From a virus: a stretch of DNA of 29,941 nt. Shown one piece after another: positions 1 to 6,793 of this stretch. The first letter of the stretch is position 1. Each line of letters opens with the position of its first letter. Under the pieces are notes generated by a model. The model was given only the letters and a program-made list of their open reading frames with translations, had not been told where the DNA came from and did no database searches. The DNA is taken from positions 1 through 29,941 of IMG/VR virus record IMGVR_UViG_3300037110_000098. One strand, given 5' to 3'. The translations under genes and the position numbers were made by a program.

Positions 1-63
1 GGCTACCAGACCAACTTCATTAAGAACTTCACTTACAATGTCCGTGCCGTTCGGGCTTTTTAA
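1..63 (+). CDS. C-terminal end of a DUF1566-like variable protein (partial)
   Basis: Only the last 20 codons and the stop are in the window; the gene begins upstream. The final nine codons (NVRAVRAF plus stop) are identical at DNA level to the end of the next gene at 82-567. The preceding 12 codons align without gaps to 505-540 but differ at 13 bases, and in 12 of these 13 one copy has an adenine. That pattern is what adenine-directed mutagenesis by a diversity-generating retroelement would leave. The C-terminal VRAVR(A/S)F ending is typical of the Lcl/DUF1566 C-type-lectin-like family. I infer a receptor-binding or display protein and a tandem sister of the next gene. Confidence 0.75.
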   Translation, partial: GYQTNFIKNFTYNVRAVRAF

Positions 64-96
64 CAATTTAAAATAAAAAAAATGGATAAAGAAAAG
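37..96 (+). repeat. 60-bp direct repeat, copy 1 (IMH-like end, intergenic leader and start codons)
   Basis: This stretch is identical base for base to 541-600. It covers the last codons of a variable protein, the stop, an 18-base A/T-rich leader, and the first five codons (MDKEK) of the next gene. Such a unit suggests tandem duplication of a whole variable-protein cassette. Confidence 0.95.
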
Positions 97-567
97 ATTG
101 GACAAAGTTATCAGGGAGGCATCATAGCTTATATTTTAAAATCCGGGGATCCGGGTTATGTTGCAGGACAAACACACGGCCTAATTGCTGCCACAAGTGA
201 TCAGAGCACAGGAATACAATGGTATAATGGAAGTTATATTTCAACTGGAGCAACAGGAACTGCAATTGGAACAGGAATGGCAAACACAAACATCATTATA
301 GCAGCACAAGGTATAAGTAGTTATGCAGCAAGTATATGTAAAGCATACAATGGTGGTGGGTATAGTGATTGGCATTTACCCAGTAAAGATGAATTGAATA
401 AACTATTTCTAAAAAAGAATAAAATTGGTGGTTTTTCTAATAACTACTATTGGAGTTCTACCGAGCTCAATAACTACGCCGCGTGGTTCCAGTTCTTCCT
501 CAATGGCTTCCAGCTCGACTACGATAAGTACTACCCAAGCAATGTCCGTGCCGTTCGGGCTTTTTAA
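82..567 (+). CDS. DUF1566/Lcl-domain protein, likely DGR target (variable protein)
   Basis: 161 residues. The N-terminal part carries motifs of the Lcl/Fibrobacter-major-paralogous (DUF1566) family: YQGGIIAYIL, DPGYVAGQTHGLIAA, DWHLPSKDELNKL, YYWSSTE and the VRAVRAF ending. The family has a C-type-lectin-like fold and is a known DGR target class in Bacteroidota and their phages. The base composition changes abruptly near codon 120. From 439 to the stop, 21 of 42 sense codons end in C and 8 in G, against a body dominated by A/T-ending codons. Many are NNC codons (AAC, TAC, TTC, CTC, GAC, AGC), as expected if AAC codons of a template repeat were randomised at their adenines. The start ATG follows an A-rich leader without Shine-Dalgarno. 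It probably binds a ligand or receptor on the virion; no reverse transcriptase or template repeat lies in this window. Confidence 0.85.
   Translation: MDKEKIGQSYQGGIIAYILKSGDPGYVAGQTHGLIAATSDQSTGIQWYNGSYISTGATGTAIGTGMANTNIIIAAQGISSYAASICKAYNGGGYSDWHLPSKDELNKLFLKKNKIGGFSNNYYWSSTELNNYAAWFQFFLNGFQLDYDKYYPSNVRAVRAF
439..567 (+). other. Putative DGR variable region with IMH-like 3' end
   Basis: This GC-rich tract ends a gene that is otherwise AT-rich. The last 27 bases (541-567) are identical to 37-63 and would serve as the invariant homing end (IMH-like). The segment 505-540 differs from 1-36 almost only at positions where one copy has A. The left edge is my estimate, taken from the composition change at the WSSTE motif. 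Known DGR biology supports the assignment; the missing template repeat keeps it an inference. Confidence 0.65.
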
Positions 568-600
568 CAATTTAAAATAAAAAAAATGGATAAAGAAAAG
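541..600 (+). repeat. 60-bp direct repeat, copy 2
   Basis: Identical to 37-96. Here the MDKEK start block leads into an unrelated 47-residue ORF instead of another DUF1566 protein. The repeat therefore marks a recombination boundary or the remnant of a third cassette. Confidence 0.95.
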
Positions 601-729
601 CAAGTATTAGAACTGTTCAATAAATACTATATAAAAGAAGAAATGTTCACTGATAAAACAATAGATCAATATGAATTATCAGAAACTCCAATAGAAGATC
701 TTGAAGATGATTACAATTTAGGAGAATAA
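586..729 (+). CDS. Small acidic protein with duplicated MDKEK start
   Basis: 47 residues. The leader and first five codons come from the 60-bp repeat and are identical to those of the DUF1566 gene. The rest (QVLELFNKYY..., ending in an acidic LEDDYNLGE) resembles no family I recognise. It is not part of the lectin-like domain. It may be a genuine small gene whose upstream region was copied to the DUF1566 genes, or an ORF that gained its start by recombination. No transmembrane segment or DNA-binding motif is apparent. It lies 18 bases behind the DUF1566 stop, so it is probably cotranscribed. Confidence 0.55.
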   Translation: MDKEKQVLELFNKYYIKEEMFTDKTIDQYELSETPIEDLEDDYNLGE

Positions 730-753
730 TGATGAAAATATTTTGTATTTCAT

Positions 754-840
754 TTACAATTTAGTAAATTTGATGATTACAAAAATGTGTTGTAGTGAGT
801 AAGTTACATGTTTGGTTGTATGAATTAATTTAAATTGTAA
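754..840. repeat. 10-bp inverted repeat in the 730-888 intergenic gap
   Basis: TTACAATTTA at 754-763 is the exact reverse complement of 831-840. A second pair, GATTACAA at 775-782 and TTGTAATC at 835-842, overlaps it. The gap of about 160 bases holds no ORF of note. The pairs could form alternative stems in a leader RNA or be operator half-sites; in AT-rich DNA chance is also possible. Confidence 0.35.
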
Positions 841-888
841 TCACTTTTGATTATACGTTTCATTAGCAAATATTTAATTCAAAATATT

Positions 889-1053
889 ATGGCAATTGCA
901 ATAAAAAACATTCCAATTCTTGAAAAAGATGATGCAAGAATTTTTGTTGAGAAAGCTGAAATAGCATACGCTAATAAGCAGACTATTGATTTTAGCAATG
1001 AGGTAAAATCAGCCAATAGTATATTGACCAAATCTAATATGAGATTAACATGA
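889..1053 (+). CDS. Small unknown protein, antitoxin-like in appearance
   Basis: 54 residues from the ATG at 889. A TTG 42 bases upstream would add 14 residues (MIIRFISKYLIQNI), but the ATG behind an A/T-rich leader is the more usual start here. The sequence MAIAIKNIPILEKDDARIF followed by a mixed charged helix resembles short Bacteroidota proteins of the kind often annotated as antitoxins, but I cannot name a family. No toxin-like partner is evident; the following ORF at 1073 is also unknown. Treat the antitoxin idea as weak. Confidence 0.5.
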   Translation: MAIAIKNIPILEKDDARIFVEKAEIAYANKQTIDFSNEVKSANSILTKSNMRLT

Positions 1054-1072
1054 AGAAATTAAAAGGAGGAAA

Positions 1073-1381
1073 ATGAACATGACGAACATTGGAATAAGGA
1101 TACAACAAGCTAAGGATGAGATGTTGAAGAGGTACATTGAAGCCACTGATTTGAATATTAATTATAGCGATTATCATCTTTTAAAGGAAGAGGTGCAACA
1201 GTTGACAGGAATACATATTGAGGATGACGACATAGCAACATACATGTCTCTCCAGATACATCATATTAATGATGATTATCCATCTCATGTGTTCAAGTCG
1301 TATGATAATCTCACTGATGGTGAGAAAGTTAGAAGGACATTTAATTCTGATTATTTTCATGAAAATTTAAAGGATGATTAA
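1073..1381 (+). CDS. Hypothetical protein
   Basis: 102 residues. This is one of two genes in the window with a strong Shine-Dalgarno sequence (AAAAGGAGG about 5 bases before the ATG), which fixes the start; a second ATG lies two codons in. The product is hydrophilic, rich in Asp, His and Tyr, with a predicted helical N-terminal half (GIRIQQAKDEMLKRYIEA) and no membrane segment or known motif. It lies between other small genes and ends three bases before the next ATG, so it is probably part of the same transcript. Function unknown. Confidence 0.7.
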   Translation: MNMTNIGIRIQQAKDEMLKRYIEATDLNINYSDYHLLKEEVQQLTGIHIEDDDIATYMSLQIHHINDDYPSHVFKSYDNLTDGEKVRRTFNSDYFHENLKDD

Positions 1382-1384
1382 TAT

Positions 1385-1516
1385 ATGAGTAATGTGAATA
1401 TGCCTATGGGTGCAGAATTAGACTGGTATGCCTTTGGGATGGAAGGGCACAAGGAAGAACCGGAATGGGATGAGGAACCGTGGGATTTTGAGGAGCAATA
1501 TTTTAAAAAAAGATAA
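1385..1516 (+). CDS. Small acidic Trp-rich protein
   Basis: 43 residues beginning three bases after the preceding stop. The composition is unusual: four Trp and a run of Glu/Asp-Trp pairs (EEPEWDEEPWDFEEQYF), ending in KKR. Such short acidic proteins occur in phage late operons, but no family is recognisable. The close spacing argues for translational coupling with the gene at 1073-1381. Confidence 0.5.
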   Translation: MSNVNMPMGAELDWYAFGMEGHKEEPEWDEEPWDFEEQYFKKR

Positions 1517-1567
1517 AATAATTCCCATACCGGTGATAAAACAGGGAAACTTAATTTAAAATAAACT

Positions 1568-1954
1568 ATGGATAAAATGTTAGCACAAAAAGAGTTAGAC
1601 ACTATCAGGGATATGGTTAAGGAACTCGAAAAAATAATTAATGAGCCGGAAGTTTCAAAAGAAAAAGAAATGAGTGATTTTTTATTTAACTCTATAGATG
1701 GATGTGTTAGAAAAATGACTAAAGGAGAAAAAGAAGTTACGTATTATAAAGATAATGAATGGGTAATAAAGCAGGATTATGAAAACAAGGTATTATGGAT
1801 AAGATATTCCCTAATATGGTTTGTTTTTAACACTAAATTTGGTCTTAACTATACTCAAATCAGAGATTTTATAGCTGCTTGGGTGGAAGCCAATACCGAA
1901 TGGAGAGGATTAACACCAAATAACAGGTTATGTCAAGCAGGTTTGCGGGTGTAA
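1568..1954 (+). CDS. Hypothetical protein
   Basis: 128 residues. The N-terminal third is a charged helix (MLAQKELDTIRDMVKELEKI). The middle contains alternating aromatic and charged stretches (VTYYKDNEWVIKQDYENK, WIRYSLIWFVFNTKF). The C-terminal part ends with WVEANTEWRGLTPNN and a short tail. Part of the tail-coding DNA (1887-1913) is repeated just beyond the stop, so the true ancestral C-terminus may have been changed by a local duplication. No known domain is recognised. Confidence 0.65.
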   Translation: MDKMLAQKELDTIRDMVKELEKIINEPEVSKEKEMSDFLFNSIDGCVRKMTKGEKEVTYYKDNEWVIKQDYENKVLWIRYSLIWFVFNTKFGLNYTQIRDFIAAWVEANTEWRGLTPNNRLCQAGLRV

Positions 1955-1979
1955 GCCAATACCGAATGAAGAGAGTTAA
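1887..1979 (+). repeat. Pair of imperfect 27-bp direct repeats across a gene end
   Basis: The sequence AAGCCAATACCGAATG and the next 11 bases at 1887-1913 recur at 1953-1979 with three substitutions. The second copy starts just inside the stop codon of the gene at 1568-1954 and is noncoding. This is a local duplication that probably altered the gene's 3' end. Confidence 0.8.
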
Positions 1980-2002
1980 TAATTGATAATGGACTCCAAA
2001 AA

Positions 2003-2030
2003 TTGAGTTAAAATAAAAGTAGTATATTTG
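2003..2030 (+). promoter_or_regulatory. Possible Bacteroidota-type promoter
   Basis: TATATTTG at 2023-2030 fits the Bacteroidetes -7 consensus TAnnTTTG. A TTG at 2003-2005 could serve as the -33 element, but the spacing of 17 bases is shorter than usual (about 19-20). It lies in the 266-base gap before the gene at 2221, a sensible place to start late transcription. Sequence match only. Confidence 0.3.
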
Positions 2031-2129
2031 TCCCCAAATTAAATTAAAGTTCCAGGTTTGATAGAAAATCGTCATTTAATCTAAATTAAGTGACGATAGT
2101 TATTAGTAAAGTAAAGGGGGTATAAATCT

Positions 2130-2148
2130 ATTATTTTACGAAAATAAT
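2130..2148. repeat. Perfect AT-rich hairpin, 8-bp stem
   Basis: ATTATTTT, loop ACG, AAAATAAT. It lies in the gap 1955-2220, downstream of the promoter-like site at 2023 and 73 bases before the next ATG. It could be a leader hairpin or an operator. No G/C stem or T-tract makes a terminator unlikely. Confidence 0.4.
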
Positions 2149-2220
2149 CTAAAATATTACCTTATTTAATATAAATTTCACGTATATTTAATAAATAATA
2201 GTACCCTAACCAAGAATTGT

Positions 2221-3303
2221 ATGGTAGAAAGCAACGGTTTGCCACCTGGAGTTATAAATACAGAGCAATATCAGAAGTATCTCGAAATTAATGAAAAGAT
2301 CAAGAATCACGAGTATAGAAAGTATAAATGCTCTGATGGAAGAATTGTCGATTTAATCAATCCAAAAAGTAAAACAGTACCCCTTCTTGAAGGTCTTAAA
2401 AATCAAGAGATTCAAGAGATATTTAGTAAAGCAAAAGTATTAAGATCTTTAATGGGTCAACGCACTGTTGCTTATCGAAAAATGGGTAGTTTAGATGGTA
2501 AGTTTGCTACGCCAGAATCTGTACTTGAAGGCAAGACTGATGAAATTATAGAATTTTTTGCAAGATGGTACACAGAAGCTGAAGTGCATAAGATTCTATG
2601 CACACAATGGGGTTATAAGATACCTATAATGGCAGTTAAACGCTTCGCTCTCAAGTATAAAGAGAAGATTGCTATATTAAAACAAGCGTATGAAGAAGAG
2701 TTTACAGATGTAAATATAGGGATAAAGCGTAGTCGCCTGTCAAGATTAAATTTCTTGATGAATGATAGAATGCAATTATATGAACGTAATCATAAGGTAG
2801 AAGATAGCAGAGAAATAAGAGCAATTCTTGATCAGGCACGTAAAGAAGTAGAGGGAGAAACTTTAAAGTTAGATTTAAGTGGTAAAATTGATATAGAAGC
2901 CACATTAACAATTGAATATCAAGGACAGGCTATGAATAGATTGCTGTTACAGCAATTAATCTTAGCTCGAGTTTCTTCAAGATTACAAGTCAATCCAATA
3001 GCCTTAATGTACAGATTAGCAAATAGTTATTATAGTAAATTTAATGGTTTTAGAAAGAATGAAGATATAACACAACAACCAATTTATCCAAGTAGTATCC
3101 CTTACGATTTCAATCAGATAGAGCAACAATATGAGGCCTTTTCATTAAAAGAACAACAGATGTCAAAGATAGAAGATGCTACTGTTATAGACAAAGAAGA
3201 GACCCAGGATATCAGGACTAAATTATTAAAAGCTCTCGATGCTAAACGTGCTAAGAATAAAGAAGTTAAAGAGAATACTGAAAAAATAATTTTGAGAAAA
3301 TAG
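2221..3303 (+). CDS. Possible phage terminase small subunit-like DNA-binding protein
   Basis: 360 residues, soluble. A segment at about 118-155 (WYTEAEVHKILCTQWGY and the following VKRFALKY) looks like a helix-turn-helix. It is followed by a long charged helical part with SRLSRLNFLMNDRMQLYE, REIRAILDQARKEVEGE and a short beta-like stretch. Small terminase proteins of tailed phages often combine an N-terminal helix-turn-helix with a helical oligomerisation core and lie upstream of the portal, as here with one gene between. No ATPase or nuclease motif of a large terminase is present, and none is seen elsewhere in the window. The role is therefore inferred from layout and general fold, and a different DNA-binding role is possible. 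The last 40 residues are Lys/Glu-rich. Confidence 0.45.
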   Translation: MVESNGLPPGVINTEQYQKYLEINEKIKNHEYRKYKCSDGRIVDLINPKSKTVPLLEGLKNQEIQEIFSKAKVLRSLMGQRTVAYRKMGSLDGKFATPESVLEGKTDEIIEFFARWYTEAEVHKILCTQWGYKIPIMAVKRFALKYKEKIAILKQAYEEEFTDVNIGIKRSRLSRLNFLMNDRMQLYERNHKVEDSREIRAILDQARKEVEGETLKLDLSGKIDIEATLTIEYQGQAMNRLLLQQLILARVSSRLQVNPIALMYRLANSYYSKFNGFRKNEDITQQPIYPSSIPYDFNQIEQQYEAFSLKEQQMSKIEDATVIDKEETQDIRTKLLKALDAKRAKNKEVKENTEKIILRK

Positions 3304-3383
3304 AATATATTAAAAGAAAAATTCACTATATTTAACCCATATTTGTAAAGTCAAAAATTGATAAAACAATAATTTTTAAAAAT

Positions 3384-4682
3384 ATGAAATCAATAATTGG
3401 TGGTGCTATTAACATGGATTCCTTTCTTAATAAGGATGATATAACGAAGGATCAGTTCGACAAGCTGGTCAAATCGGGTAAGTTTGATATTTATACACCT
3501 GAAGCAATTAATGCATTCAATAAAGAAATCAATAATGTTTTAAGTAAGGGAGAGACTGATTCTATCTCCTCTGAGACATTATCTGAAATTGAAATGCAGA
3601 AGGATTTGATTAAAGGACTTGCGGTAGTGACAGTTATTGGTGATGATCTGAAAAAAGCATATTTCTTTATAGGTGAAAGTCAGGTTGATATTGAGAAAGG
3701 TATTTATAAAAATACTTATTTTAATCGTAAACATTTCCTTGTTGGCAAGGAATGGCATCGTAAGAAGAAGGGTGTACAAGATACTGAAAAAGATACTGTT
3801 AAGACGAAATCAGGAAATACCGTTAATGAACCTACACACGAAGCTCCGAAAGAATCAGAGAAGAAAAAAGCAAAAGGTGGTTCTCATTTCGAATTGACCT
3901 CTGAATCCATCATGCATGATGGTGTTAAACTTTTCAGAGTTCAGTACAAAGATGGAACCGTGGGTGGTTTCGTTGAAAAAAAGGAAAATTTAGCTGACAA
4001 TGCTAAGGTTCTTGGTAATGCTAAAGTCTATGATAATGCTGTGGTCTCTGGTAATGCTGAGGTCTATAATAATGCTTGGATCTCTGGAAATGCTCGAGTC
4101 TCTGGTAAGGCTAAGGTCCATGGTAATGCTCGAGTCTTTGGTAAAGCTAAGGTCTCTGGTAATGCTGAGGTCTATAGTAATGCTTGGATCTCTGGAAATG
4201 CTCGAGTCTCTGATAAGGCTTTGGTCTTTGGTACTGCCTTTGTCTCTGGTGATGCTGAGGTCTCTGGTGATGCCCGGGTCTCTGGTGATACTGTGGTTCG
4301 TGGTAATGCCGAGGTCCATGGTAATGCTCGAGTCTCTGGTAAGGCTAAGGTCCATGGTAATGCTCGAGTCTCTGACAATGCTGAGGTCTGTGGTGATGCT
4401 GAGGTCTCTGGTATTGCCTGGGTCTATGGTAATGCTGAGGTCTATGATAATGCTGTGGTCTGTGATGATGCTGAGGTCTGTGTTAATGCTAAAGTCTGTG
4501 GTAATGCTAAAGTCTCTGGCGAGGCTTTGGTCTTTGGTAATGCTGTGGTCTCTGGTGATGCTAAAGTCTTTGGTAAGGCTGGGGTCTATGATAATGCTGT
4601 GGTCTGTGGTAAGGCTAAGGTCTCTGGTGATACTGTGGTCTGTGGTAATGATCGGATTACAAGTAATGATTTTAAAAAATAA
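3384..4682 (+). CDS. Long hexapeptide-repeat (left-handed beta-helix) protein
   Basis: 432 residues in three parts. Residues 1-130 are a unique head-operon-like region ending in a basic patch (NRKHFLVGKEWHRKKKG). Then comes a Lys/Glu-rich linker, and a conserved collar (GGSHFELTSES, GVKLFRVQYKDGT, GGFVEKKENL) at about 168-202. From about 204 to 427 there are roughly 37 hexapeptides of the form N-A-x-V-x-G, the rung pattern of left-handed beta-helices such as YdcK-like proteins. The GGFVEKKENL collar before such rungs is frequent in phage and bacterial proteins of unknown function. The DNA is an 18-bp tandem repeat, and the collar is closely similar to that of 19451-20089. The start could also be the ATG at 3414. 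It sits just before the portal gene, so a virion role is plausible; catalytic activity is not evident. Confidence 0.75.
   Translation: MKSIIGGAINMDSFLNKDDITKDQFDKLVKSGKFDIYTPEAINAFNKEINNVLSKGETDSISSETLSEIEMQKDLIKGLAVVTVIGDDLKKAYFFIGESQVDIEKGIYKNTYFNRKHFLVGKEWHRKKKGVQDTEKDTVKTKSGNTVNEPTHEAPKESEKKKAKGGSHFELTSESIMHDGVKLFRVQYKDGTVGGFVEKKENLADNAKVLGNAKVYDNAVVSGNAEVYNNAWISGNARVSGKAKVHGNARVFGKAKVSGNAEVYSNAWISGNARVSDKALVFGTAFVSGDAEVSGDARVSGDTVVRGNAEVHGNARVSGKAKVHGNARVSDNAEVCGDAEVSGIAWVYGNAEVYDNAVVCDDAEVCVNAKVCGNAKVSGEALVFGNAVVSGDAKVFGKAGVYDNAVVCGKAKVSGDTVVCGNDRITSNDFKK
3990..4665 (+). repeat. 18-bp coding tandem repeats (hexapeptide rungs)
   Basis: About 37 degenerate copies of an 18-base unit resembling AATGCTGAGGTCTCTGGT. 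A higher-order 108-base copy is visible: the block starting near 4044 recurs near 4152 with about two substitutions over some 70 bases. 108 bases equal six rungs, or two turns of a beta-helix. The repeats keep other frames open as well, which explains spurious overlapping ORFs. Confidence 0.85.
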
Positions 4683-4703
4683 TTAATCATCAAAAGATGA
4701 AGA

Positions 4704-6377
4704 ATGAGTAAGAAGAATAAGAGTAAAAATCAGAATATAACTAAGTCAATAAGTCCAACGAATATTGACTTATTGACTATTTCCCAACAGAAGCAAGTAT
4801 TAGAGTTACAGGAACAAGCAGAGATAACTAAAATGCTCCGCAGTACTGACGTTAATGATATATTAAAGGCTCAGAAATACCTTGCCAATATGGAGAAGCG
4901 AGTAATGAATCCAACGAAATCTTTTATATTCCCTCCAGATGATGAGTTCTATAATAGTCTGGGATATAAAAATCATCCTACAAATACGTCTTACACCACG
5001 ATTCGTAATATGGCTCGGGTGCCTCATATACGGGCAATTATAACCACACGTATGGATCAGGTAGCAAAGTTTTCAGAACCAACTATTGATGAGCAACAAA
5101 TAGGTTGGACAATCCGAAGGAAGAGGTCTGTATTCGACACTAAGAAGACAGAAGTTGACGATAAGGACAAACGTCGTATCGAAGATATTATAAAGTTCCT
5201 GGTTGACAATGGGATTTCCGGAAATACGTGGTCTAACGATAACTTCGAAGCTTTCTTGCGTAAGGTTACGAGAGATGCACTTGAGATTGACCAGATGACA
5301 TTTGAATGTATCCGTAACAGAAGAGGACAGTTAGTAGAGTTTCTCGCTGTGGACGGGGCCACCTTTAGATTAGCTGAAACCTATGATGACAGAGATGGCA
5401 TGGATAGATACAGAAATCAGTATGGATTTGAACCTATAAATGGTTACTATCCCAGTTATGTACAGGTGTGGGAGAATAATGTAGTTAGTGAATTTTATCC
5501 ATGGGAGTTGTGTTTCGGAATCCGCAATATTAATACTTCAGTATATAATAATGGTTATGGAATAAGTGAACTGGAAGATTTGATACAGGTAGTTACTTGG
5601 TTATTATACGGGATGCAATATAATGGCAATTTCTTCAAACAGGGTTCGAATCCTAAAGGTTTGCTCACAGTACAGGGCAACCTATCAGACAGTAGTTTGA
5701 ATGAATTTAAGCAAGCCTGGAGGAGTACAATAGCAGGTGTACAGAATGCTCACAAGTTACCTATTATATCTGCCCAGGATGAAATAAAGTGGATTGATAT
5801 GCAACATTCCAATAAGGATATGGAGTTTGGCAATTGGAATGATTTCCTGCTTATCCTTGCCTGTTCGATTTATAAGATTGACCCTACCGAGTTAGGGTTC
5901 CAATTACAGAAAGCATCGAGTTTATTCGGTCAGGATGGGCAAAAGGCACGCCTCGAACATAGCCAGTCAAAGGGATTAACACCGTTATTGAAATTCATTC
6001 AGAATAAACTTAATAAGTTCATCGTCAGTCAGCTTGACCCTAATTATGAATTCGTCTTCACTGGTGTAGAGCAGGAGGATAAAATTCAGTCTCTTGATAT
6101 GGACGTTAAGAAATCCGCAGCTGGATTCGTAAGTATGGAAGACATGTTTAAGAAGTACAGCAATCGTGATTATAATAAAGACAAGGATACTATCCTCAAT
6201 CAAATAATGATGCAAATCAAACAGCAAGAAGCTTTCGGAAGTCAACAAAGTAATGAGGCAGTAGATCAAGAAACTGGTGATGAATCGGGAAATCCTTTTA
6301 AGCAAGGTGCCGATGATCAGAACCCCTTTACTAAGGGAATGAACACTTGGATGGAGAGTAACATATTTAATAAATAA
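4704..6377 (+). CDS. Phage portal protein
   Basis: 557 residues, near the usual size of portal proteins. Typical portal features are an N-terminal helical arm with MARVPHIRAIITTRMDQV (about 94-112), a region with RDALEIDQMTFECIRNRRG and the VDGATFRL segment, and PWELCFGIRN. The later GYGISELEDLIQVVTWLLYG with FFKQGSNPKGLLTVQG is characteristic of HK97/SPP1-like portals. The C-terminal part (residues about 480-557) is polar and Asn/Asp/Gln-rich, a common feature of portal tails. The protein forms the dodecameric ring at the unique capsid vertex through which DNA enters and leaves. It starts 21 bases after the hexapeptide gene and is followed within five bases by the next gene. Confidence 0.9.
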   Translation: MSKKNKSKNQNITKSISPTNIDLLTISQQKQVLELQEQAEITKMLRSTDVNDILKAQKYLANMEKRVMNPTKSFIFPPDDEFYNSLGYKNHPTNTSYTTIRNMARVPHIRAIITTRMDQVAKFSEPTIDEQQIGWTIRRKRSVFDTKKTEVDDKDKRRIEDIIKFLVDNGISGNTWSNDNFEAFLRKVTRDALEIDQMTFECIRNRRGQLVEFLAVDGATFRLAETYDDRDGMDRYRNQYGFEPINGYYPSYVQVWENNVVSEFYPWELCFGIRNINTSVYNNGYGISELEDLIQVVTWLLYGMQYNGNFFKQGSNPKGLLTVQGNLSDSSLNEFKQAWRSTIAGVQNAHKLPIISAQDEIKWIDMQHSNKDMEFGNWNDFLLILACSIYKIDPTELGFQLQKASSLFGQDGQKARLEHSQSKGLTPLLKFIQNKLNKFIVSQLDPNYEFVFTGVEQEDKIQSLDMDVKKSAAGFVSMEDMFKKYSNRDYNKDKDTILNQIMMQIKQQEAFGSQQSNEAVDQETGDESGNPFKQGADDQNPFTKGMNTWMESNIFNK

Positions 6378-6381
6378 GTTT

Positions 6382-6618
6382 ATGATAAGTCAATGTAGAA
6401 GATGTGAGCCTGTATTGATAACTGAAGCTTATAAAATAATCCGAGACCATATAAGTGTTTCACAGACAGAAGCACATTTTTTATATAATGAAAAATTGAT
6501 ACGGGTATTTATACGCTGTTATTATAATGAACAGAACTTCGATTTCTTCAGGGATGATTTGTGTGCCATGAATTTCTCTCGTAAATTAATAGTTAGGAGT
6601 TATATATATTTAAACTAA
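6382..6618 (+). CDS. Small hypothetical protein
   Basis: 78 residues, starting four bases after the portal stop. It is rich in Arg, Cys, Tyr and Phe, with SVSQTEAHFLYNEKLIRVF and a basic aromatic C-terminus (SRKLIVRSYIYLN). There are two Cys near the N-terminus (CRRC) and one at about residue 47, but the pattern does not clearly make a zinc finger. Its stop overlaps the next start (TAATG), which indicates translational coupling. Function unknown; presence in a head operon suggests a minor structural or assembly role. Confidence 0.6.
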   Translation: MISQCRRCEPVLITEAYKIIRDHISVSQTEAHFLYNEKLIRVFIRCYYNEQNFDFFRDDLCAMNFSRKLIVRSYIYLN

Positions 6619-6791
6619 TGCGATCCAAAATAGGTCTCAAAATAGCACCTCACAGGAAGGTCAAAATGTTAGATCCTCCTCGTTATCCTAACGTAATATC
6701 AGGGTACGAGAACGAGATGGTGAAAAGTTATAATAATATCCTGGCTGAAATGCTAAAGGGATTAGCAGTTAAGTTAAATGAAATTATATAG
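6618..6791 (+). CDS. Small basic hypothetical protein
   Basis: 57 residues whose ATG shares one base with the stop of the preceding gene, and whose stop is two bases before the next ATG. The N-terminal part is basic (MRSKIGLKIAPHRKVKM), followed by DPPRYPNVISGYE and an amphipathic helix (MVKSYNNILAEMLKGLAVK). The tight packing on both sides supports a real gene. No family is recognised. Confidence 0.55.
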   Translation: MRSKIGLKIAPHRKVKMLDPPRYPNVISGYENEMVKSYNNILAEMLKGLAVKLNEII

Positions 6792-6793
6792 AT

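Noticed and set aside
847-888. TTG start for the small ORF at 889
   Set aside because: ATG starts dominate in this phage, and an A/T-rich leader stands before the ATG at 889.
730-888. Template repeat or reverse transcriptase for the DGR inside the window
   Set aside because: The gap is AT-rich and has no similarity to 439-567. No frame in the window shows reverse transcriptase motifs such as YxDD.
4000-4686. A 228-codon overlapping frame and long antisense frames over the hexapeptide gene
   Set aside because: The 18-base repeat length is a multiple of three, so any frame free of stops in one unit stays open in all. The resulting proteins (MLRSLVMLWS type) are low-complexity artefacts.
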